Of a DNA stretch of 64,000 nt, positions 21,113 to 31,230 are shown piece after piece. Origin of the DNA: Prorocentrum cordatum. Its lineage: Eukaryota > Sar > Dinophyceae > Prorocentrales > Prorocentraceae. The stretch spans positions 334,371 through 398,370 of the forward strand of contig CAUYUJ010020159.1 of NCBI GenBank assembly GCA_963575745.1, read 5' to 3'. The notes beneath the pieces are model-generated. The model worked only from the letters and a program-made list of their open reading frames with translations, searched no databases and was not told the DNA's origin. The number at the start of each line of letters is the position of its first letter. Position 1 is the stretch's first letter. Position numbers and translations under genes: made by a program.

Positions 21113-22647
21113 GAGCGGTGTGTGTCAATGTGCATAGTTCTCCTCGTTTCCCACAAAATCCGGGGGAAAATGCGGCACGCGCAAAAGATTGAACGCTGAC
21201 GAGAGCTTCCGATTCTGAGGGAGCGTAATCTTCACGGCGTAGCAGTTGTATTGGTCTCCAGCTCGAACGATAACTCCACGAAAACTCTCCCATGTCGAAA
21301 GACCGAACTCCACTTCTGCCAAAGCGCGCACTGCGCGGCTGGAAACAAATTCGCGCCTAGTTCATCCGCAAGAACGCAATGGCCAATACTGTTCCAGCTA
21401 ATGTCAAAGATGCCGTCCGCAATTCTTCCGTTGCGTTCCGGGCCATCTTTTCTATGACGAACCTTTCTTCAAACACTGATGAGGTCCGGGGGAGTCCCCG
21501 TTAGGCAATGTTGCCGGTCCCTTTGCGTCTGCTCCCTGCTCCTTCCCCACCTCCTCCGAACCTGCGCAATTCCCCATCGAAGCAAACAAAAAGCCGAGTA
21601 CTTCAACAAATTCTCCAATGGACATCCCCCGTTCCGTGCAGAGTGTTTGCGAAACGCTCTTCGTGATTCCTTCGTTGGTCGCTGTACGACTGAAGAACTC
21701 TAAAGGCATTGCGATCGCAGGGTCATCATGGAAGAGCATGGGTTTTCAAAGTTCGTCATCGGCACCAATCGGTGACCTCTGAACTTCGGGGCCTCCACCA
21801 TGTCAGACCTTCTCTATCCGGCGGCGAACAAACGTGTCGATCTACTGGGTCAACCTTTCCAGAAATTTGGGTTGGCTCCATCTTCCCAGATCTCTTTTTC
21901 GTCCGCTTCCCCTCGGGAGTCCATGGGCTTTCGAGGCCCATCATCGGCAGATGCCAATGACCTCCGGACCTCGGGGCCTCCATCTTCCCTCTTTGTCGCC
22001 TGAGGTTCATCACTGGCGAAGGCCAATCACTTCCGAACCCCGGGTCCTCCATCTTCCCTGTGGTTTTTCTCGTTCAAATTATCCCGCCGACGGGCGAACG
22101 AATGCAGAGCTGGGTCACTGGGGATCCACTGCCGCAGCTGATCATCTATATCCAGCGTCATCTTTTCCAAACCAATCGTTCTCTGTTTCTTTGACTCCTC
22201 ATGTGGTACAGGGCCAAGTTCCTGGTGCAGCTGTTCCCCAGGCTCTGAATCGTTTACGGTGTATCGAGGTTCTTCATTGGCACCCTCTGGTTGCCTCCGA
22301 AACTCGGGGCCTCCATCTTCCCTCTGGTAACTGCTGTTTAGCGACGGCACTAGTGAAACCAATTGTTCGCAAATGAAAGTCATAGCAATCTTTTGGCGGG
22401 TCATTTTGCTCAAGGTCACACTCCAATCCTCCATAAACATGGAAAGTTGCGGCACACGAAAATTCCGCCACCAGCTTACGAGCTTGTTACGCGAGAAGGT
22501 GTCGCAGAAAGTACGGTATCGGGGTGGTTGCAGGGATTGTTTCTTCTCTCCGTTCCTCCTCCCCCCTACTCCCTCTCGCCCGCCCGACAGGGATTGGAGA
22601 TGTATGGGGCGGAAGTCGTGTGAGTGAGTTTCGGTGAAAATCCTCAC
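21113..22647 (-). CDS. gene-like region, duplicate copy, unidentified
   Basis: Copy of 15350-16884 at an offset of 5763. All coding-like segments and the four REDGGPEVRR-type repeats are preserved without visible change. This shows that the duplication is recent, but it does not prove that the region is translated. Confidence 0.4.
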
Positions 22648-24573
22648 GTCGTCGGAGCTCGCATTGCCTGGGCCAGGCCTCCAACGCAGACTGAGAGGAG
22701 GAGGAGGATGAGGAGGAGGATGAGGAGGAGGAGGAGGAGGAAGAGGAGGAGGAGGAGGAGGAGGAGGAGGAGGAGGAGGAGGGGGAGAAGGGGGAGAGGA
22801 GGAGGAGGAGGAGGAGGAGGAGGAGGAGGAGAGGAGGAGGGGGGAGGAGGGGGAGAGGAGGAGGAGGAGGGAGGAGGAGGAGGAGGAGGAGGAGGAGGAG
22901 GAGGAGGAGGTAGGAGGAGGAGGAGGAGGAGGAGGAGGGAGGAGGAGGAGGAGGAGGAGGAGGAGGAGGAGGAGGAGGAGGAGGAGGAGGAGGAGGAGGG
23001 GGGGCGAGGTGCGGAGGGAGAGGGCAGAGGCGAAGGGGCAGAGGCAGAGCAGAGCCGTCAGGTGGCCGCAGGCGGAGTCGTTTCGAGGGCGCGCTCTCCC
23101 AGACGGACCCCTGCAGGCGGCGCCGCAGGGCGGCAGACCTCCTGGGCGCCCTCCTGGGGCCTCCCCGGGGCCTCTCGGGGCAGAGGCCTCGGTGTTTCGG
23201 CCCGTGCTCCCTCGCGGGCCCCCCCCCCTTCTGGAGGGCCGCCTTTCGGGCCCTGCTGCGGCCTCCTCGGGCACCTCTTGGGCCGTCCTGGGGCGCTCTT
23301 GGGCCGCCCTTGGGGCCCTCCTGGAGGCCGCGTGGGCTGCCGCGGACCTCGGTGCCGCGTCCGCGAGGGGAGCAAGATCGAGGCGTTGCGTGCAGGTCCG
23401 CCTGCCGGTGGCGGGGCCACCGAGAGGCCCCGAGGACCTCCAGGGAGGCCTCTGGAGTCCTCGCAGGGTCCCTCGAGCAGCGGGGGGGAGGCCGCCGCCT
23501 GCGGGCGGGCGGGCGGGCCTGCTGAGACGACAGGTGCTCCCAGAGGAGGAGGGGGAGGGGGGAGGGGGGGGGAGGGGAGGCGGGAGGGGGGGGGGAGGGG
23601 GGGGAGGGAGGGAGGAGGGAGGGAGGAGGGGAGGGGGAGGAGGGAGGGGAGGGGGAGGGGGGGAGGAGGGGGAGGGGGAGGGGGGAGGGGGGAGCGAAAC
23701 AAGCTAGGTGCGCTCGCGTCATATCTGACGTCCTACCCCTCCCTCCCATCCCTTACCACGGCGCTGATTTTCTCTATCCGCGGACGCGTGTCGTAGCGGA
23801 CCTGTGGCTCCGCGCGCGCGTGCGTAGTGGGTGGTGGTGCGCGTGCGTGCGTGCGTGCGTGTGTGCGTGGTTGTGGTGGTGGTGGTGGTGGTGGGTGCTG
23901 TGGGTGCTGGTGGTGGTGGTGGTGGTGGTGGTGGTGGTGGTGGTGGTGGTGGTGGTGGTGGTGGTGGTGGTGGTGGTGGTGGTGGCGGTGCGCGGTGGTG
24001 GCGGGCGGATGGGCGCGCGAGAAAGAAGGCCCGCGCTGGGGCGAGAACGCCATCCTGAACGACGGAGGCCAAACACCGATCCGAAAATGAGGCCCACGCT
24101 GCAACGGGAGCACGATTCGGAACGATTCGGGAGCATAAATGAAGCCGGCGCCTCAGCGAGAGCAGCATTTTGAAAAAAAACGCAGGCGAAAACCCGTTTC
24201 CCGGGAATCCTGTGTGTAAAAGAACAGTACGCGGGGGGGGGTCGGCCATCTTCGGGACGCCATCAGGGGAAGTGGGAGAGTATTTTCATATTGTGCAATT
24301 GTGGAGGAGGAGGAGGAGGAGGAGGAGGAGGAGGAGCGTGAGGAGGAGGAGGAGGAGTAGGAGAAGGAGGAGGAAGGAGGAAGGAGGAGGAGGGGCAGAA
24401 AGAGGAGGGTTACACGTCGGTCAGCAGCAGGTAAACACGTGCAGCAGGGAAGGCGGGTAGAGCCCTCCCAGAGAGTACGTACAGCAAAAGAATTTCGATG
24501 CGTGAGGTGGGGAGGCGCTCGAAGTAGCTGGGAGCTGGGGATCCCCCAAAAGCGACTTTCAACGACTAGCGAG

Positions 24574-24755
24574 TATACTTTCGGAGGTTCTCGCCGATGT
24601 CTTTGGATCGGCGCCGGACCCCCCCTGGCACGCGGAGGGCGCCATGGGGCGGCGCCAGAGGCGCCACAAAGGGGGCCCGGCGCCGATCGGAGAGATCCGC
24701 GCGAAATTCCGACAGTTTATGTTTATGCTTATGTTGTTTTCCTCTTCGATTGAAG
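24574..24755. mobile_element. foldback family B, copy B1
   Basis: About 180-bp imperfect inverted repeat: ttggatcggcgccggacccc on the left and cggcgccgatcggagagatc on the right, followed by gtttatgtttatg and a cctcttcgat end. It begins directly at the right boundary of the tandem duplication. Confidence 0.7.
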
Positions 24756-24884
24756 ACAGGCGCTCCTTAGAAAGGATCGGGAGCTTCGCTATTCAACGGT
24801 AGCGTGGCCTGTGACAAGACACCTTGCCTCCATAGCAAGCCGCGAGCCTCGTTCCACCCCCTTCAGCGAGTCGCACTTGCCTTC

Positions 24885-24945
24885 CTTCCTCCTCCTCCTT
24901 CTCCTCCTCCTCCTCCGTCTCCTCCTCCTCTCCTCTCCTCTCCCC
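24885..24945. repeat. CTC tract
   Basis: Short CTC/TCC triplet tract. The flanking 24756-25069 sequence shows no gene. Confidence 0.8.
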
Positions 24946-25069
24946 TACAAGTACTCGACATGTATACTGCTCTCGACTCTCTCCTGAAGTTGTCGGGGGC
25001 GTGGTCTCGCCCGTTCGCATATTGCACTCTTCTCTTCCACAAACAAGATTTCAAACATTATTATGTCCA

Positions 25070-25672
25070 ACGGTCTGCCCGAATCCGATGATTTTCGGTT
25101 CTTCAGAACGGCGCTCCAGCTGCAGCGCGGGGTCTGATTTTCGGATCGGCGCGTTGCTCCCGTCGCTCAGAATGGCGCTCTCGCCCCAGCGAAGGCCAGG
25201 TTTCAGGATCCCACAGGATTCGCAGGTCGAACAGGTCTCGCAGGTCCCGCAGGCCCCACAGGTCTCGCAGGTCCCACACAACCCGCAGGTGTCACAGGTC
25301 GTCCCACAGGTCCCACAGGCCTCACAAGTCTGACAGGCTCCATGGATCCCACAGATGACCTAGGTGTCGCAGGTCTCGCCAGTCCCACGCGTCCCACAGG
25401 TCCGACACGTCCCGAAAGTCTCACCGGTCCCACAGGTGTCGCGGGTCTCACGGAGGTCCCCCATGTCCTACATCTCGCACAAGTCACATCCCACAATTCT
25501 AATCTGCCCCACAGGTCCCACAGGTCACCTTTGCTGCTTTAAGGGTGCTTTGCTAGGGTTGTGTTCCAGGTCGGCTATGACACGCGTCCGCGGATAGAGA
25601 AACATCGGAGAAATGGGAAGGATGGGAGGGAGAGATAGGATGTCAGATGTGGCGCGAGCGCACTTAGCTTGG
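25070..25672 (-). repeat. inverted diverged copy of the 17920-18340 segment
   Basis: The complement of 25575-25672 matches ctaggtgcgctcgcg...cgcggacgcgtgtc at 17920-18010, and the complement of 25090-25200 matches cgctggggcgagaacgccatcctgaacgacgg...ccgatccgaaaatgagg at 18240-18300. The GGT tract that separates these blocks in the duplication is replaced here by a cacaggtctcgcaggtcc minisatellite at about 25215-25530. Confidence 0.7.
25215..25530. repeat. short minisatellite (CCACAGGTCTCGCAGGT)
   Basis: Degenerate 9-bp words such as cacaggtcc, cgcaggtct and cccacaggt are repeated about 30 times. Confidence 0.8.
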
Positions 25673-25897
25673 GTCTCCCCTCTCTCTTCTCGCGTCCTCC
25701 CGCTCTCCCTTCTCTCTTGGGTTCTCTCCGCCAATGCGTGGGAGGCCTGCGCGGCAGTTACGCCCCGCTAGACCTGGACGACACACGGTCCGAACTGTTG
25801 CGCTCTCGCGCTCTCCGGGATTCTCTCTTCATTGCTATCCTCAGCTTCTTTCTTTCCCTCCTCTTCCTCCTCCGCCGCCGCCTCCTCCTGCTCCTCT

Positions 25898-26020
25898 AGA
25901 TGCCTCCCGGACGGGGTCCGAGCAGACGGGCTCGAAGGACCGCGCCGCATCGCCAAAGCATCGCCGATGCATCGCCGCATCGCCAGAGCATCGCGTCGAT
26001 GCATCGGCGATGCGGCGAGA
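25898..26020 (+). repeat. family C repeat, expanded palindrome copy
   Basis: Head gcctcccggacggggtccgagcagacggg, then catcgccaaag, catcgccgatgcatcgccgcatcgcc and cgatgcatcggcgatgcgg. Five or more CATCGCC/GGCGATG words make this the most expanded copy of the family. Confidence 0.7.
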
Positions 26021-26334
26021 TCCTCCGACCCTCTCTACTTGGACCACCGTCTAGGAGGCCTAGATCCTCGCCATCCTCGGAATCCCCGCGCCCGAAAAGC
26101 GCACGGACGAGGAGGGGGTGTATGTGTCGGTGTCGTGCGTGTCTTTCTTCGCAGGGTCAACACACATGCTCCTAGATGGCCCTCGCCGAGGGGAAACTGC
26201 ACACGTCCGATGGTCCATTCTCGCAGGATGGGTCCAGCTAGCTGGGGCATCAATATTGTGCCAATCGCGGCCGCTTCTGGAAGCGGGGTGGGTGGGGGGC
26301 ACGCCGACGCCACGCGGCGCAGAGAACCAGAGAC

Positions 26335-26735
26335 GAGGAAACGACGACGACGACGAACGCGCCAACGATGGCAGACTCCAGTCGCTTGCGGTCTCGGGAT
26401 GCCTCCAGGTGTCTCTGAGATCTCCAGAGGCCCAAAAAGGGCAAACCACGCTCAGATACATCGATCATCGAATCTCGACGACGACGGCGACGACGACGAC
26501 GGCGACGGCAGTGACGACGGAGGACCGACGACGACGACGGCAAAAACGACGACAGAGACCACGGTGACGACGGCGGCGACTGAAGCGACGGAGGCAAACA
26601 CCGAATTTTGACGGCGACGACGACGACACAGACGACAAGCGACGACGGCGGCGACAAAGATGACGGAGACGACGGCGGCAATGACTGCGGCGAAGACAGG
26701 CGAGGGCTGACAGAGGCAAAGGGGACGACGGCAGC
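26335..26735. repeat. degenerate GAC/CGA triplet tract
   Basis: GACGAC triplets with acggcgacg interruptions. The frames they open encode Asp/Thr/Arg runs and are not called. Confidence 0.8.
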
Positions 26736-26810
26736 GACGGCGATGATGATCCCCTCTGGAGGCCCCTGTCGGTCCCAAGAGGCCTCCAAGAAAGCTGAAA
26801 AAGCCCTAGG

Positions 26811-26957
26811 ATACACAAATAAATAAACACAAATGACCGGATTCCCCATATTTTCAAATATTTTCCATGTTTTTGTCTTCCCCCCCACTTCCCATAGTTT
26901 CCCATATTTTCTGGGGAATCGACGATGAATTGTGTCTGTGTGTTTTTTCCCCTCCTG
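26811..26957 (+). mobile_element. MITE-like family D, copy 2
   Basis: Shares ACACAAATAAATA, GGATTCCCCATATTTTC, GGGGAATCGACGATGAA and TGTGTCTGTGTG with copies 1 and 3. Confidence 0.75.
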
Positions 26958-27249
26958 AAAAACACCGACAGGGTTAAACAAAAACTCCGACTCTCGACCT
27001 CGAGCGTCTGTCCTCCCGGGGGGCGGCGGCGACGGCGGCGGCGAGCACGGCGACGACGACGGCGACCACGGCGACGACTGGCGACGAACGACACCCCGAC
27101 CTCTCTTGGGGCGCCATGGGGCCGAATTTGGAGACGGACTTGGCCAGAAGGCGACGAGGGGTGCCACGGAGGCCTCAGCAGGCCCAAAACGTTGAACAAA
27201 TATACTGCTTCGAACATCAGGGGGGGCGTCCCAAAGGGGAGTCCTTTTG

Positions 27250-27305
27250 CTCCTCCTCCTCCTCCTCCTCCTCCTCCTCCTCCTCCTCATCATCATCATC
27301 TCCGC
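27250..27305. repeat. CTC then CAT triplets
   Basis: A CTC tract changes to CATCATCATCAT over a few bases, like the transitions seen at 51560-51780. Confidence 0.85.
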
Positions 27306-27420
27306 CTCCCCCTCCTGGCCGTCGCCGGTGTCAATCAGGGTAGGCGGCACCGGCCGCCAGGCCTGAACATTCTACTGTTTCGAGGAACGCGCTCCCGAAA
27401 ACGCGGGGTGGCATTTCATC

Positions 27421-27438
27421 AGGTAGGATTTTGGGGGA

Positions 27439-27527
<89 letters not shown>

Positions 27528-27528
27528 A

Positions 27529-27612
<84 letters not shown>

Positions 27613-27685
27613 CCACACGGTAGTAAGAATCGTCCCCGCACAAATTTTTTGACTACTTCTGGATATTCCTCCTGTAGAGGGAAGC
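27421..27685 (+). mobile_element. truncated MITE family A copy with TA/T/A expansion
   Basis: The ends look like family A interior and right arm: aggtaggattttgggggaaaa on the left and ggatattcctcctgtagaggg on the right. Between them lie about 65 bp of TA repeats, then T-rich sequence of about 38 bp, then about 69 consecutive A. Terminal GTCGGGC sequences are missing. Confidence 0.55.
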
Positions 27686-28930
27686 GGGGGCACGGTATAG
27701 GCGGGGGGGATGAATCGGAATCGGCGATCCGCCGGCCTTGATCCGCCAGGCGGGGTCCCCCCTATCCTCGATCGTTGCCCCCGGCCACCTGGCGGCCGCG
27801 GCATCCCGTCGCCACCCGTCCAACAACAAAAACGCGAGGCGGGCTGCCCGGGGGAGCGCCGGCGCGCTCCGGGCCTGGCGGGCCCGCGTCGTGCGGGGTG
27901 CGCGCGGGCACGTCGGGAGCTCATGCGATGGCTCAAACCTCCTCCTCCTCCTGGAGGAGGAGGAGGAGGAGGAGCAGGAGGAGAATGATTTGCCTCGGGT
28001 CTTGCACTGCGGGATCCGTGTCGTTGGTCACACTCTTGGTCAAACAGGAGGAGGAGGAGGAATTCGCTAGAATTCGCTGATATCCACGGGGTGGCATTTT
28101 TTGTTTTCTCTTTTTTTTCTGTTTTTTTCTCCCCCGCGCGGGCGAGCATCGATATTCCATCCAGGTCCGTATACCGCGAGCAGATGCAGCGCGGCGGCGG
28201 GCGAAGCCCGCCACCGCCCATATCGCACAGGAGGGGGGGCAGCGGCAGCAGAGGGGCAGCGAAGGGGAGAGAAAGGACAGGGTGCTGGATGCCCGTGCAC
28301 AACGGGTGGCCGATCTTCGCCCACCCGTGGGAGGTGCAGAGGTACCTCGCGCGCGGGGCGGGGCGGGGCAGCACTGCCCGCTACCGATCCTCCCGAACGA
28401 AGAGTCCTCGGCAGCGGGGGGGCGCACTCGGTGACGGGGGAGGACAGAGTCCATGCCCCGCAAGCCTCGGGCGCTTGCAACCCAGGCCACCGTCGCCACG
28501 ACCCGCAACCCAGGCACGAAACACGCCTAGACACAATGGAGTGGCAGGCGCCCTACCTCCCAGAGAGGCGCAACGGGCGCAGTTGGTCAGGCCGTCGACG
28601 GGGCGGGCGGCGGGGGCGGCGGGGAGCGGCGGGGCGGTTGCACGCGCGCCCCCGCGCGCGCTCCCCCAGCCAGGCGGGGGCCCAACCCCAGCAGCGCCAG
28701 CGCACGCACGGAGGAGCAAGCGGCAGGAGGACCGAGGGGGCGGGCCGGGAGAAAGGCAGGGGAAAGAGGGGAAGGCAGGGGCGGGCAAAACCGAGGGCCC
28801 AACAACGCCCACCCCGCAGGGGAGGGGCAGCGGCAGAGGCAGGGAGACGGAAGACAGCAAGCGACAGGAGAGGCAAGGGAAAACAGAGACAAGCACAAGA
28901 GCACACGCGCGTGGGGAGAGAGGGGGCGGT
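27686..28930. other. no recognisable gene
   Basis: GC-rich sequence with long overlapping frames on both strands. A segment near 28295-28340 resembles, inverted, the sequence just after the LINE-1 stop codon (29070-29100). A small ggaggagg inverted repeat lies at 27939-27980. Confidence 0.45.
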
Positions 28931-28932
28931 CA

Positions 28933-29076
28933 CACTCAGACGACATCACTTCACGAGGCAGCCCATCCAATACACTGTGCCCAGAAGTGCCGTGCCACAA
29001 TCAGATCACGCATGGCGTCAAGGATCTGCTCGGTGTCCCTCTTACCCTCCGCGCATGTACTGGGCTCCAGTGCGCG
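28933..29076 (-). mobile_element. LINE-1 deletion chimera (ORF1 start joined to ORF2 end)
   Basis: On the minus strand a frame reads RDTEQILDAMRDLI and then directly ARHFWAQCIGWAAS and stop. The first part matches LINE-1 ORF1 (RDTEKILAAMHDMI at about 33790-33840) and the second matches the last residues of LINE-1 ORF2 (ARQFRARRIGRAAT). About 4.6 kb is missing between them; the join falls on a shared TTG. After the stop codon, gatgtcgtc.gagtg follows in both this copy and the full copy. Confidence 0.75.
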
Positions 29077-29135
29077 GCGGGAAGCCGATCTTCGTTCACC
29101 CGTGAGATACCGAGGTGCACTCCGACGACATCCCT

Positions 29136-31230
29136 TCACGTGGCAGCCCGCCCAATACGCCGTGCCCTGAACTGTCGTGCAACACCAGTATACCGACGAG
29201 CCAGAAGACGCAATCGGGCCACGAAAACCTGGGACGAGGGGACCTGTGTCAAGCGCCGATGATGGGCGTGCGTCTTAAGAAATGCATCGATGAAGGCAGC
29301 ACAGGCAACGTCGCGGTCGAGCCCCCAGGAGGGTCCCATCAGACATAGACAGGTAAGCCAGGTGTCTCGGTGCTGCCACATCTCCCTCCACGGCGTGGGT
29401 AATGCTTCCAACCCAGGGAGACGGTGCAGTGCAAGGTCACGGAATCGGTCGCAGATTATATAGTGGTGAAGGCCATCGGGGGCCACACACCCAAAGCAGC
29501 ACCCACGATCATTCGTATCAAACCGTGCCGAAGTACAAACGCCCCTGGACAGTGCACGGAGAACGTTGGTAGCGAGATGTGTGCACGCGGCGCGCTCCAC
29601 TGCGCGCAATCTTGTCCGCAGACGGAACATATCCTCGAGAGATGCAGCAACTAACCACCTCGATATCCGTGCACTCAGACACATCAGGGGGATCGCCATA
29701 CGAACCGACCGTAAGTGCCTATGGACCTTGGCCTGGATAAGCCGGGCAGTTCGATCAATGGGAGAGTTCGCGGGGTCCGCAGCATCCTCATTCGCCGTGC
29801 GCATCATCGAATGGCACCACCACCCAAAGAACATACGGACAATAATAAATTCATCATCAGCCAAGCCACTAGATAAGCAATCTAACTCATAAAGCGCCAC
29901 ATCTAATGGCTTGCACCACATTATTACATGAAATTTCGTAGCTTTATCGTGCAGTCCCAGGTCCACGAATTCAAATGAGATCCCAAGGTCACGTAACTGG
30001 GTGAGCATAGTGTAGTTCAATGCATGCCGAGGTCCCGCTGTTAGTATCTGCGATGCTTCCCTATACTGACGCCGAACCCCTGGGGTGACCCTCGCCAGCT
30101 GAATCCGATACTGCAAGACTGAGAGGCAATTAGAATGGAACAGGCGGGTGATGGTCGCCAAGCCCAGCGAGAGAGAGCGAAGAAGACGAACTCGCTGCCA
30201 GAATTTATTCATCGTTTCCACCCAGGCCACCTCATGGGCCGATGGGCCCACCCAGAATCCGAGGTACAAAACTCTGGTGGCGAAACGAACTGAGGCGAAA
30301 CGGCTGCCTTTCCGAGTCATGTGAGCAGCGGGGGCATCTCCACCCAACGCCCCGCAGATCAGGACGTAGCATTTCCCCACATTCAATGAGAGACCAATCG
30401 CGGAAGAGAGCAAGTCGAGAAGCAGCAAGGTGGGCACGAGATCGATGAGAACGTCATATAGACCAAAGCAGCAGTCATCAGCGCACGCCAATTGGATGCC
30501 TACCCGTTCGACGCGGCGGGCGCGGATCCAGCGCAGCGCGGGGCCCAGGGCCAGTGCAAAGAGGGCCATAGACGCATGATCCCCCTGCCGCACACCTCGT
30601 TCCACAGGGAAAACTGCTTCGGCAGCGCCCTCAAAGCGCATCAGGGCTGCGATGTTGGCGTAGAGGGCTTCGAAGAAGCCCGCGGTCTCACTGGGGGGCC
30701 CCATGGCCACCAAGACGGCAAAAAATCCACACAGCCAGGATCGAAGGGAACGCCGCCTTGAAGTCGGTAAACAAGACAACCGCCTTATCTCTCCCACACA
30801 TGTGTTGGACACGACACCATTTTTCAACTTCCACGACATTGTCTAGTATGTTACGCCCACGAACCCCACCACGCTGGGGGACATCCACCGTCTCAGGAGC
30901 GACGCCGTTGAGTCCCAAACAGAAGGCATCGGAGAGCATCTTCGCATCCGCATTCGCCAGTGAGAGCGGGCGGGTGGAGGCAGGTGCACGAGAGACAAAG
31001 TCGCTGCGATTCCTGGGGTCGCTGCCCTTCGGGAGAAACACCATCCGACTAACCCGACATTCAGAGGGGAGAACCCCTCCTCCACTGTTGAAAACCCCCT
31101 CGTAAACCTCGAATAAAGCATCGGTCGCCTCAGGGACCTTCCAGCACCCATACGGGGCCCCGTCAGGGCCAGGAGCAGAATGAAACTTATGGCTGGCACG
31201 GCCCCGAAACTCATCCGCGCCCAGTGTTCA
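29136..31230 (-). pseudogene. LINE-1 ORF2, reverse transcriptase and C-terminal part
   Basis: Copies the element RNA into DNA at the nicked target. Visible landmarks in order: SAPGPDG (about 31170), RPLSLANADAKMLSDAF and QRGGVRGRNILD (about 30960-30860), motif A VLFTDFKAAFPSI (about 30770), then after a frameshift near 30730 motif B RGVRQGDHASMALFALALGP (about 30590), motif C ACADDCCF (about 30480; the usual first residue of the xADD box is aromatic, here Cys-Ala) and GLSLNVGKC (about 30380). A C-terminal CX2C...HX4C zinc motif (CCFGC...HHYIIC) lies near 29480. The stop is TGA at 29136. Two frame changes, near 31230 and 30730, break the frame relative to the endonuclease half. Confidence 0.88.

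Larger units (their letters stand above)
18776..24570. repeat. tandem segmental duplication, copy 2 (about 5.80 kb)
   Basis: Head-to-tail second copy of 13014-18775. It ends at actagcgag, where the sequence departs into tatactttcgg, a family B foldback element. It carries MITEs at 18807-18989, 19623-19782 and 20937-21085, the minisatellite at about 20168-20583 and the gene-like region at about 21113-22647. Confidence 0.92.
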
